Shown: piece after piece, positions 32,946 through 41,204 of the stretch
Layout: every line of letters begins with the position of its first letter
How positions within the stretch are numbered: position 1 is the stretch's first letter
Source: RUG695 sp050943135
GTDB lineage: Bacteria; Planctomycetota; Planctomycetia; Pirellulales; Thermoguttaceae
Reading direction: 5' to 3'
NCBI GenBank assembly: GCA_050943135.1
Contig: JBMNOP010000004.1
Location: forward strand, 62,001-126,000
Length of the DNA: 64,000 nucleotides
The notes under the pieces: model-generated
The model's input: only the letters and a program-made list of their open reading frames with translations
Databases searched by the model: none
Told to the model about the DNA's origin: nothing
Program-made: the position numbers and the translations under genes

Positions 32946-35231
32946 ATGATAAAAATCTTTCGTGATCTTCTTTTGGCCTGCGGCCTGTTCGCGGCGCTTT
33001 CTGGGCTGGACGCCGAAGATCTCAAACCGGACTGGCCGTTTCCGCAGGGGAATTTTCCCCCGCTTTTCCCCTTTAATCTGGAAAAGGGAGCGCCCGAAAA
33101 TATCACCAATATCCAAACGTGGAACGGCCCCTGGTCCGATGCCGGAGAAGGTTCGATCGTCTCGGTTCGGGACGGCCGACTGATGAAAGGGGAAGAACCG
33201 TTCCGATTTGTCGGAACGAACCTCTGCTTCTCCGCGAATTTCTGTGATCATGCGACCGCCGAGCGGCTTGCCGAAACGCTCGCCCGGTTCGGGCTGCGCG
33301 TTGTCCGACTCCATCACATGGACAGTCGACACATCTGGGGAAAGAACTTTGGTCGGACCAAAACCGAAATCGACCCCGAACAGCTCGAACGGCTCGACTA
33401 TCTGATCGCCCAACTTCAGAAACGGGGGATCAGTGTCAACATCAACCTGCACGTCTCGCGCGGATTCGATGAGCGGGACGGGTTCGTCAATTCATCGACG
33501 TTCCACAACCAATCGAAGGGGATCGATAATTTCGAACCTCGCATGATCGAACTTCAAAAAAAGTATGCCCGTGACCTTTTAACACATGTCAATCCGTACA
33601 CCGGCCGCGCCTATACCGACGATCCCGGCGTGGCAATGATCGAAATCAACAACGAAAACTCGCTCATCGCCCTCTGGTACTGGGGGAATATCAAAAAGCT
33701 CGGTTCTCCGTACGCCGAACTGTTCCGGAATAAATGGAACGAGTGGCTGCAGTCCCGCTTCGCGAATAACGACGAATTGACCAAGGCGCTCGATCCGACA
33801 GGCGAGATTGCGCTTTCGGTCAACGTGTCGCTCGAAACGGGGAATCTACCCGTTCCCCTGGATCGGAACGACCCGTTGGTGAAATCCGAACCGTTCCGCC
33901 GCGAGTTCCTCGCGTTCCTGACCGATCTGGAATCGAAGTACTGGTCCGAGATGTACCGATTCATCAAAGAGGAACTCGGAGCCAAGTCGCCGGTCACCGG
34001 TACGCAATTACAATACGGATCGTGGTACGCCCAGGCAAAGACCGACTACTGCGACAACCACGCGTATTGGCATCATCCGGTTTTCCCCCACGCCGCGTGG
34101 GATCACCGGGACTGGTACGTCGTCAATGCCGCGATGGTCAATAGCCCGACAGGGGGCGAGCCGACCAGGATGTCGATGAATCGCCTGATCGGCAAAGCGC
34201 AGACGCTCAGTGAATACGATCACGCTTATCCGATTCTCTACGGTGCCGAAGGGAACCTGACCCTTGCGGCGGTCGCCGCGTATCAGGGCTGGAGCGGAAT
34301 CAACCATTTCGCCTGGTCGCACAGCGACAGCGGCCTGGAACCGGACGTGCAAACCCTCTTCTTTGATATGTGCGGCAACCAAGCGAAGATGGCCCACATG
34401 CCCGCCTGTTACGCCATCCTGCAGCGAGGGGACGTAAAAAGCGGACCGGGAAAGTATATCTGTGTTCAGGACCTGACCAAGGCCGACGAACTGCGGCTGA
34501 TGACCGAATTCGAGTCTGGCTGGAATCCGATTCAAAACCGCCTTCTCAAAGACCCGACCCTGGCAATGGTCTGCTGGACGGGGTTGCGTCTGGTCGACGA
34601 CGGCCTGAAAACCGACCTTCCGGCCGGGTCGATCAACGTCGCGTCGTGGGACGATCTCCCCGCACCATTCGGCCGTCCCGCTGAGGGAGAAATCCGTAAC
34701 GAGTTCGGCCAGTTGCGCTGGAACCGTCAAGATCCCGAAGCCGGCTTTTTTACCGTCGATACTCGAGGGGTCAAGGTCTTTACCGGATTCGTTCGAGGCC
34801 GTTCGTTTGAGTTTGACGGGCTGACTCTTACCCCCGGCATCACGCGGCTTGACTGGACGACCGTCTCGCTGACCGCGATCAATCCGCCTTCCGACGGCGA
34901 GGAAGGAGTACTCGCTCCCGGCCGCTACCTTTTGGTTGCCACCGGACTGATACGGAATACCGATGCCGTCTTCAAAGAATACGGGGAGGGTAAGCTGACC
35001 GCCGCAGCCGAATATGGGGGGTCGATGGGACGCGTGCCGGTTCTTTGTGAAGGGATTCCTCTGTCGCTCGAGCTGAAAAATATTGCGCCGGAACGGGTCC
35101 GCGCCTACTCGCTTGACGAAAAGGGAAACCGCGCCGACGGGATCGTACCACAACCGACATCAACGGGCGCGCTTCTTCGGTTCGGCCCGGAATACAAGAC
35201 TCTTTGGTATGAACTGACGATCGAGCCGTAA
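32946..35231 (+). CDS. Secreted glycoside hydrolase, clan GH-A / cellulase-like
   Basis: A 761-residue protein with a signal peptide (cleavage near LDAED, residue 24). The central TIM-barrel shows FRFVGTNLCFS, the barrel strand GLRVVRLHHMD, VNINLHVS, and EINNENSL (about residues 234-241), where the Glu after Asn fits the acid/base position of clan GH-A. A candidate nucleophile lies in YGAEGN (about residue 430). The C-terminal 200 residues are beta-rich. Relatives act on mannans or other beta-glycans, but substrate and GH family are not decided by what I can see. The adenine methyltransferase gene starts 39 bp downstream in the same direction. Confidence 0.75.
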   Translation: MIKIFRDLLLACGLFAALSGLDAEDLKPDWPFPQGNFPPLFPFNLEKGAPENITNIQTWNGPWSDAGEGSIVSVRDGRLMKGEEPFRFVGTNLCFSANFCDHATAERLAETLARFGLRVVRLHHMDSRHIWGKNFGRTKTEIDPEQLERLDYLIAQLQKRGISVNINLHVSRGFDERDGFVNSSTFHNQSKGIDNFEPRMIELQKKYARDLLTHVNPYTGRAYTDDPGVAMIEINNENSLIALWYWGNIKKLGSPYAELFRNKWNEWLQSRFANNDELTKALDPTGEIALSVNVSLETGNLPVPLDRNDPLVKSEPFRREFLAFLTDLESKYWSEMYRFIKEELGAKSPVTGTQLQYGSWYAQAKTDYCDNHAYWHHPVFPHAAWDHRDWYVVNAAMVNSPTGGEPTRMSMNRLIGKAQTLSEYDHAYPILYGAEGNLTLAAVAAYQGWSGINHFAWSHSDSGLEPDVQTLFFDMCGNQAKMAHMPACYAILQRGDVKSGPGKYICVQDLTKADELRLMTEFESGWNPIQNRLLKDPTLAMVCWTGLRLVDDGLKTDLPAGSINVASWDDLPAPFGRPAEGEIRNEFGQLRWNRQDPEAGFFTVDTRGVKVFTGFVRGRSFEFDGLTLTPGITRLDWTTVSLTAINPPSDGEEGVLAPGRYLLVATGLIRNTDAVFKEYGEGKLTAAAEYGGSMGRVPVLCEGIPLSLELKNIAPERVRAYSLDEKGNRADGIVPQPTSTGALLRFGPEYKTLWYELTIEP

Positions 35232-35270
35232 CCTTTCGCGGCACGATGGTCCGATCAACATGAATGACTG

Positions 35271-36800
35271 ATGCAAAAGTTCGTGACACACAGCCCGGAA
35301 ACCTTTTTCGACGATCTGAAAAAACACGGATCGGCCGCGGCATGTTCGCGCCTGTGCAGTCATCTGACCCCCCGTGACGGAAAAGACCTTCTGACACCGG
35401 AACACCTTGGCCGATTCTACGAAATCGCTCTGGCTGCGCAGGATAAAGAGACGAAGAAAAAGAGGGGAAAGTATTACACACCTTCCGACGTCGCGGCGGT
35501 CATGTGTCGCTGGTTTGATCGGCTTCCCGGCACGAACATTTGCGATGTCGGTTGCGGCACGGGCCAGTTGATTCTGACCTATCTGGCGTTGATCGGTAAA
35601 AAGAGAGCCCGCCGCCTGGTCCGTACCGGGCATCTCTACCTTTACGACTCTGACCCGATCGCGTTGGAAATATGCAAGACGGCAATCACAACCCTGTACG
35701 GAGACGACCTGGCCGAACATATCCGCACCGTGCACGCCGATTTCCTCGACCGCGACGTCCATCTGCCCGCTGATTGTAAGACGATCTCGAACCCGCCTTA
35801 TTCCGCCGTAAACACCTTCCCCCCGACCTGGGAACAGACGCCGATTCTTTGTGTCGCGCGAGAACATTATGCCGCGTTTATGGAGAAGATCTTGGGCGCG
35901 AGCCGTTCGGCGGTAATCATCACACCATACAGTTTTATCTCCGGCAAAAAGTTCTTTCCGCTCCGCCTCCTTCTGAACGATCGGTGCGGTGAAATCTATA
36001 CGTTCGACAATGTTCCGGGAAACATCTTCCGCGGAAAAAAGCAGGGGATCTTTAACTCCAACACGAGCAATTCGGTCCGTGCGGCGATTACCGTTTGCCG
36101 GACCGCAAAAAGACAAAGGGGGTTCCGGGTCACCCCGCTTATCCGATTCAAGTCGGAAGAACGTGCCGCTCTGCTCCGGTGCGACGTGCTCGAATCGTTT
36201 CTTCCCGAGGAAAGACAAATCGTCTCGCCGGAACAACCGATGCTGTGCAAATCGTTTCGGGAACTCCGTCCGGTCCACGAAAAGTGGCTCGCCCTTTCCG
36301 GTAACGAAACATTTTCGGAACTGACCGCGCGCAAAGGAACATTCACGCTGGCGATACCGAACACGTGCCGCTACTACACCTCGGCTCTCGACAGGCCGCT
36401 CAACCGAAAAGGGCAGATCCTTCTTCCGTTCGACGACAAGGGGAAGTTCCGTTATGCCTACTGTCTGATCAACTCCTCGTTCGCCTACTGGCATTGGCGT
36501 ATGTATGACGGGGGTATCACCTATCCCCGAAACCTCCTGATGAATATGCCCGTCTTTTACGATGTGCTTACCGCGGCCGATAAGGCATTTTTCAAAAGAA
36601 CGGCCGAAGCGATGATCCGCCTGACCCCGGAATATATGATCACCAAAAGGAATGTCGGTGTTCAGGAAAACGTGAAATTCCCCCCCTTCTGGCGCGAGAA
36701 AATCAACAAGCGGTTTCTGAAAATTCTCGGTTGCGATGTTTCCGAAAAGGTTTTCGACCCGATCCACGCCAACCGTGCGTTCCCCGAAGAGACGTGGTAA
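35271..36800 (+). CDS. Orphan N6-adenine DNA methyltransferase
   Basis: A 509-residue SAM-dependent DNA methyltransferase of the N6-adenine (gamma, type IIG-like) kind. KKRGKYYTP opens the catalytic part, DVGCGTGQ is the SAM motif (about residues 91-98), LYLYDSDPIAL is motif II and SNPPY (about 173-177) is catalytic motif IV. The C-terminal half (from about 330) has an aromatic-rich segment SSFAYWHWR of the sort found in target-recognition regions. No nuclease motif or neighbouring restriction, specificity or BREX gene is present. It may be an epigenetic regulator or a relic of a restriction system. A three-codon frame ATGAATGACTGA overlaps its start (TGATG at 35269-35273). Confidence 0.85.
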   Translation: MQKFVTHSPETFFDDLKKHGSAAACSRLCSHLTPRDGKDLLTPEHLGRFYEIALAAQDKETKKKRGKYYTPSDVAAVMCRWFDRLPGTNICDVGCGTGQLILTYLALIGKKRARRLVRTGHLYLYDSDPIALEICKTAITTLYGDDLAEHIRTVHADFLDRDVHLPADCKTISNPPYSAVNTFPPTWEQTPILCVAREHYAAFMEKILGASRSAVIITPYSFISGKKFFPLRLLLNDRCGEIYTFDNVPGNIFRGKKQGIFNSNTSNSVRAAITVCRTAKRQRGFRVTPLIRFKSEERAALLRCDVLESFLPEERQIVSPEQPMLCKSFRELRPVHEKWLALSGNETFSELTARKGTFTLAIPNTCRYYTSALDRPLNRKGQILLPFDDKGKFRYAYCLINSSFAYWHWRMYDGGITYPRNLLMNMPVFYDVLTAADKAFFKRTAEAMIRLTPEYMITKRNVGVQENVKFPPFWREKINKRFLKILGCDVSEKVFDPIHANRAFPEETW

Positions 36801-36822
36801 AGACGCGCTCTTTGGCGGCTGA

Positions 36823-39561
36823 CTACCTCTGATCGCGGCGGCGGATTAGACAACGCCTGATGAACACACCGAGCGCCAGGGCCAGCGGCGGGATCGGGGG
36901 AAGGAGGACGGCACCGAGTTTGTATCGGCCCTGAATCTGCCGAATTTTTTCGTTCATTCGGCGCCGCGAATCTTCCACTTTCCTGTTGTACTCTTCGGTC
37001 TTTTCGTCGAAATCCCTCTTGAGCCGGTCCTGCATCGCAATGACCGCCGCTTCGATTTCCGCGGTCTTTTCGCCGCTCCATTGACCGGCCCGCCCTCCGG
37101 CATTAGCCAATTCGGCGATTCGGCGGTTCATCTTTTCGGTTTCGGCGTCACGCCGCGCTTCGAGTTCTTTATAGAAAGATATCTGGTCGAGCGAGGCTTT
37201 GTCTTGAATGTCGCGCACGGCGTTCTCGACGGCTGTCAGGGTACGATGATGTGTTCGGCGACTTCGAAGACGGATGAACGGTTCGTCACCCGCAGCGGTA
37301 TCGATCACGTTAAGCACAAAGGTGACGTTATCGGAATCGAGACGTGCGCCCCCCGGCAGGTCGTTCCCCTCTTCACGAAGGCGGAAAATCCCGGGAGTCA
37401 GAAAATCGAGGTCGCTGACCAACATCGCGTTGAGTTGCGGTATCGGCCCGTGTTCCGGCCTGAGATATTCCGGGACCGGCCCCGTAATACGTGCGGCGAG
37501 GGTGTAGACGCCCTTCCGATCGTTTCGCTTCCGCATATGGCTCTGGACTCCGGCGCGTATCACGTTCGTCTCGTCGGCCGAAGCGGTCCCCCCTGCCTCG
37601 GTGGTAACCAGCGGCACGACGTCGGAGGCGCTGTTTCGGTCGGCAACGATATATCCGGCGAACGGGAACAAAAGATGGGTCAAAGAAGCGACCGACTCTT
37701 CCGAAGGATTAAACGGGGCCGAATCGTTCGGGGATGCCGAAGGAAGCAGGTCCGAGACCCGTACCTTGCCGGGCGCGGCAGGTTTCGTCTCTTTCTCGTT
37801 TTCGCTCTTTTCGGGCTCACCACCGAGTCTGATCGGTTTGGCATCGACGAAGAGAAACTCTTCCGAAAAAAAGGCGAGTTTCGGATACGGGTTATACGTA
37901 CTCCACAAGATATCGGTTCCGAACAGAACCCCGAGAATCGACCAGAGTCGACCGATCTCGCCTTTCGGTGCGGGAAGGATTCCCAGGTCGGGACGATACG
38001 TTTTCGGAAAAGCGGTCCCGGCCAGGAAATCGGCAAAGAGGGGCAGCGGGTCTTCGAAGATGACAGCGGCGTCTCCCCGCGCAACCGCGTCGGTAAAATG
38101 GGCAAGCCGAACCGGGTCGAGCGACGAGGGCTGAACGGCCACCAGCGCATCGTAGACTCCGGCAGGTATCGGGTCGACCGGATCAATCTCTTCGACACGG
38201 TACTGACGCTTCAATTCGTCGATCAGCTGCCAACGGGGAATAATCGTCCGACCCGATGAATCGGTTTTTCCGAAAAGCATCGCATCGGTTTTCAGAACGC
38301 CAAGACGTTTCTTCTCCCGACTGCCGACGTTGACCAGCGAGCTGACCAACTCGTATTCGGGGGAAAGTCCGCGGTTCATGAAGGGGATCAGAACCGTTTT
38401 CGGACCGGAACGGAAAATGACGGTCAGGAAAACGGACTCTTCACGCATCTGCCCACGCGTCTCGAACGCGACCCGACGCGGTTTGACCCCGTATTTCTTT
38501 TCCAACTGATAGGCCGCATGGGTGTTGGCACGAACCGAGCTGACCGTCACAAAGGCACGGCTTCCGAGTCGGTTCTTCAGTTCCCCGAGAAATGTGAGGA
38601 GGTCGAGCCGTGTCCGGGCGTATTCGGGCGGAACTTCGGGGCTGATATAAGCCTCGATCACCGTCGGGAAATCGGACGTGTAACTTTCCAGAAGGTGGAG
38701 CGACTCGTCGGAAAGAGAACTGAGTTTCTCTTCGGTCATATCGAGCCGAACATCGTGTTGGTGAACCAGACCGATCACCGAGGCCGCCAAGACCAGTGCC
38801 GATACCGCGCGCAGGGTGTAGTGGGTCAGACGAAGAAAAGGTTTTCGCGCAGACCAGCGGGAAGCGTCGGCCAAAACGACACAAACGAAAAGAACCACGG
38901 CGGGGATCAGCGTAAAGTAAAGAATGCCGGAAAGCGAGACGATCCCGCGTCCGAACGGCTCGAAAAAGGATTCAAGGCTCGCGGCTTTCAGGAACGATGC
39001 CACACGGCGCGAGACCGGCAGGGTATCGCTCCAGCGCAAAGCCGTCAGCGGCACATTGAACAACACGCCGAGGATATACGCGACCGTCAACTGCTTCGAA
39101 AGGAACGACGCGAGCATCCCCAACGCGAGCATCAACAGGCCAATCAATCCATAGCCAAGATAGGTCGTGACGAAAAGCCCGAAATCGGGTCGGCCCAGCC
39201 AGGCGAGGATGATTCCGTTGGCCGCAAACGAGAAGAGGAGCGAAACCGTGTAGACGCCGGCCGCCGCGGCGTATTTTCCGAGAACGATTTGCACCGTCGA
39301 AAGGGGAGAGGTCAACAAAAGCTCCGCGGTTCCGTTACGCCGCTCTTCGGCCCAGATCCCCATGGTCACGGCAGGGATGAAGATCAGGGAGATGAAGGGG
39401 AACCAAATGTTGAGCTGAGCCAGATTTGCCAGGTTCGAGTTGATGAAATCGTCGGGAAGAAACGCCGCCGCCGACCCGAGCAGGACAAACACGCAAATAA
39501 AAACGTAGCCTGTCGGGTTCAGAAAGTAGGAAACGAAATCTCTTTTAAAAACAGCTGACAT
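36823..39561 (-). CDS. GldF-GldG-like ABC-2 permease fused to an extracytoplasmic transport domain
   Basis: A 912-residue protein. Residues 1-250 form an ABC-2 permease with six membrane segments, including the conserved GIWAEERRNGTAELLLTSP. A further membrane helix begins a GldG-like part (DMTEEKLSSLSDES is the family start signature), followed by a large periplasmic domain and a coiled-coil region (about 780-870), with a last helix and a basic tail. GldF and GldG are separate proteins in Bacteroidota, where with GldA they form a transporter required for gliding. The ATG at 39561 avoids overlap with the ATPase gene; a longer frame starts inside it. It converges with the methyltransferase gene, leaving 22 bp. 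Transported substrate unknown. Confidence 0.85.
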   Translation of the reverse strand: MSAVFKRDFVSYFLNPTGYVFICVFVLLGSAAAFLPDDFINSNLANLAQLNIWFPFISLIFIPAVTMGIWAEERRNGTAELLLTSPLSTVQIVLGKYAAAAGVYTVSLLFSFAANGIILAWLGRPDFGLFVTTYLGYGLIGLLMLALGMLASFLSKQLTVAYILGVLFNVPLTALRWSDTLPVSRRVASFLKAASLESFFEPFGRGIVSLSGILYFTLIPAVVLFVCVVLADASRWSARKPFLRLTHYTLRAVSALVLAASVIGLVHQHDVRLDMTEEKLSSLSDESLHLLESYTSDFPTVIEAYISPEVPPEYARTRLDLLTFLGELKNRLGSRAFVTVSSVRANTHAAYQLEKKYGVKPRRVAFETRGQMREESVFLTVIFRSGPKTVLIPFMNRGLSPEYELVSSLVNVGSREKKRLGVLKTDAMLFGKTDSSGRTIIPRWQLIDELKRQYRVEEIDPVDPIPAGVYDALVAVQPSSLDPVRLAHFTDAVARGDAAVIFEDPLPLFADFLAGTAFPKTYRPDLGILPAPKGEIGRLWSILGVLFGTDILWSTYNPYPKLAFFSEEFLFVDAKPIRLGGEPEKSENEKETKPAAPGKVRVSDLLPSASPNDSAPFNPSEESVASLTHLLFPFAGYIVADRNSASDVVPLVTTEAGGTASADETNVIRAGVQSHMRKRNDRKGVYTLAARITGPVPEYLRPEHGPIPQLNAMLVSDLDFLTPGIFRLREEGNDLPGGARLDSDNVTFVLNVIDTAAGDEPFIRLRSRRTHHRTLTAVENAVRDIQDKASLDQISFYKELEARRDAETEKMNRRIAELANAGGRAGQWSGEKTAEIEAAVIAMQDRLKRDFDEKTEEYNRKVEDSRRRMNEKIRQIQGRYKLGAVLLPPIPPLALALGVFIRRCLIRRRDQR

Positions 39562-39658
39562 CGCGGCTTTCGGACTATACTTTTTCCCGGCAACACTCTT
39601 TCCCGGCGCGGTTGTCTTGGGTTGCGGCCCGGCTGCAGAATCAACGCGGGACGGGATT

Positions 39659-40408
39659 TCAGATCGGGGCAGTCGGCGGCGACTCACGCGACAGTTCGTA
39701 GAACCGTTGGTCGGGATTCCCCCCGGCCAGGAACTCGTCGGCGCTCCCGTCAAAGACGAGTCGGCCGCGGCTCAGAAAGAGAACACGCGAGGCGACCGCC
39801 TTAACCTCTTGCAGGATGTGGGTCGAAAGGAGGATCGTCTTTTCGCGCCCGATCCGCCGAATCGTCTCGCGAACCTGCAAAATTTGGTTCGGATCGAGTC
39901 CGGTCGTCGGTTCGTCGAGGATCAGAACTTCCGGCCGCCGGAGGAGGACATTTGCCATCCCGACCCGCTGCCGGTACCCTTTCGAAAGACAGCCGATCGG
40001 TTTGTTCAGCACCGAGCCCAGGTCGCAAAGTCGGGTGACCTCGTCGATCCGCTCGGGGAGTTCGTTACGGGGGACTTTCCAGACCTCGCCGAAAAAACGC
40101 AGGAGCGCTCGAGGCGTCATGTCGGGGTAGAGCGGGCCGTTTTCGGGCAGATATCCCAAGAGGCGCGCGCCCTCGCAACGGTCTTGCGACATATCGAAAC
40201 CGGCGATTTTGGCCACACCCGATGTCGGCGTTAAGTAGCCGGTGAGCATTTTCATCGTCGTCGACTTGCCCGCACCGTTCGGACCGAGAAACGCGGTAAT
40301 TTCACCGCGGCGGATTCGGAACGAGATCCCGTCGACAGCGGCGAACCTGCCGTAGATTTTACGCAACGCGTCGGCCTCGATCATGGTTTCGACGATTGTT
40401 TCCGGCAT
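39659..40408 (-). CDS. ABC transporter ATP-binding protein (GldA-like)
   Basis: A 249-residue ATPase subunit with all motifs: Walker A GPNGAGKS, Q-loop region LGYLPE, signature LSKGYRQRV, Walker B VLILDEPT, and switch His in STHILQE. The LGYLPENGPLYPDM sequence is typical of the GldA/CcmA-NatA branch. It lies 97 bp upstream of the GldFG-like permease on the same strand and surely powers it. The frame may begin at an ATG eight codons later. Confidence 0.9.
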   Translation of the reverse strand: MPETIVETMIEADALRKIYGRFAAVDGISFRIRRGEITAFLGPNGAGKSTTMKMLTGYLTPTSGVAKIAGFDMSQDRCEGARLLGYLPENGPLYPDMTPRALLRFFGEVWKVPRNELPERIDEVTRLCDLGSVLNKPIGCLSKGYRQRVGMANVLLRRPEVLILDEPTTGLDPNQILQVRETIRRIGREKTILLSTHILQEVKAVASRVLFLSRGRLVFDGSADEFLAGGNPDQRFYELSRESPPTAPI

Positions 40409-40445
40409 GACGGTTTCGCTCTTCTCTTGTTTTCGGAACGTGCGT

Positions 40446-41204
40446 TCAAAACGTGTAAGTTTCGCCCGGTTCGAGGACGACCGGTTCGGCGATTCCCTGA
40501 TTTCGAACCGCCTCGGCCCAGGCCGGCGCGTCTTGCCGAATGGGGGGCCAAGAGTTGTAATGACCGGGAATCACGGTTTTCGGCCGGATCGCGGCAATCA
40601 CGTCAAGCGAAAGGGGCGGACCGAGTGTGTAACGGTCACCGATCGGCAGAATCGCCAGATCGATGCCGAGCGACCCGAGCCAGGGCATCTCGGCAGTCCA
40701 GCCGGTATCGCACGCGAAATAAATATTAAGGCAGTCGGCCACAATTTCGGAAAGAGGACGGATCGGCGCGCCGAATCCGGCGCTTTTCCCCTCGTTCGGG
40801 ATCGAAATCAAAAATCCGCAGGAGTTCCCCCCCGACCGGCCGTCGGGCATCGTCGAGCTGTGCACGGCGGGAACCATCATCAGACGAACCTGCGTGCGGC
40901 CGTCGTCGACCGAAATCGGAATCGATCCGCCGATATTCATCGCCTCGATCTTCTTGATTCCGTGTTTGCCATACCAGTCGGCAACCTCGGCCAGGGCGAC
41001 GAGGGTCGCGTTGTTCTTTTTCAGCATCTCTTCCGCGTCGGCACAGTGGTCGGCGTGCCCGTGCGAGACGAGCACATAGTCGGCGGGAATCGAGCTGTCG
41101 ACCGGGGAATTCGGCAACCGAAAGAAAGGATCAACGATGAAGATCGTCTCACCCAACCGAAGCCGCCAAGCGTTGTGGCCAAGCCAAGTCAAATCCTTTT
41201 TCAT
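40446..41204 (-). CDS. UPF0173/UlaG-like metal-dependent hydrolase
   Basis: A 252-residue metallo-beta-lactamase-fold protein with HGHADH as metal-binding motif (about residues 49-54), further metal ligands in AVHSS, CDTGW and GHYNSWP. The WLGHNAWRL start is typical of this group. Homologues hydrolyse lactones or phosphate esters; the substrate is not known. Its ATG overlaps the stop of the preceding 970-residue lipoprotein gene by four bases (ATGA), so the two are translationally coupled. Confidence 0.85.
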   Translation of the reverse strand: MKKDLTWLGHNAWRLRLGETIFIVDPFFRLPNSPVDSSIPADYVLVSHGHADHCADAEEMLKKNNATLVALAEVADWYGKHGIKKIEAMNIGGSIPISVDDGRTQVRLMMVPAVHSSTMPDGRSGGNSCGFLISIPNEGKSAGFGAPIRPLSEIVADCLNIYFACDTGWTAEMPWLGSLGIDLAILPIGDRYTLGPPLSLDVIAAIRPKTVIPGHYNSWPPIRQDAPAWAEAVRNQGIAEPVVLEPGETYTF

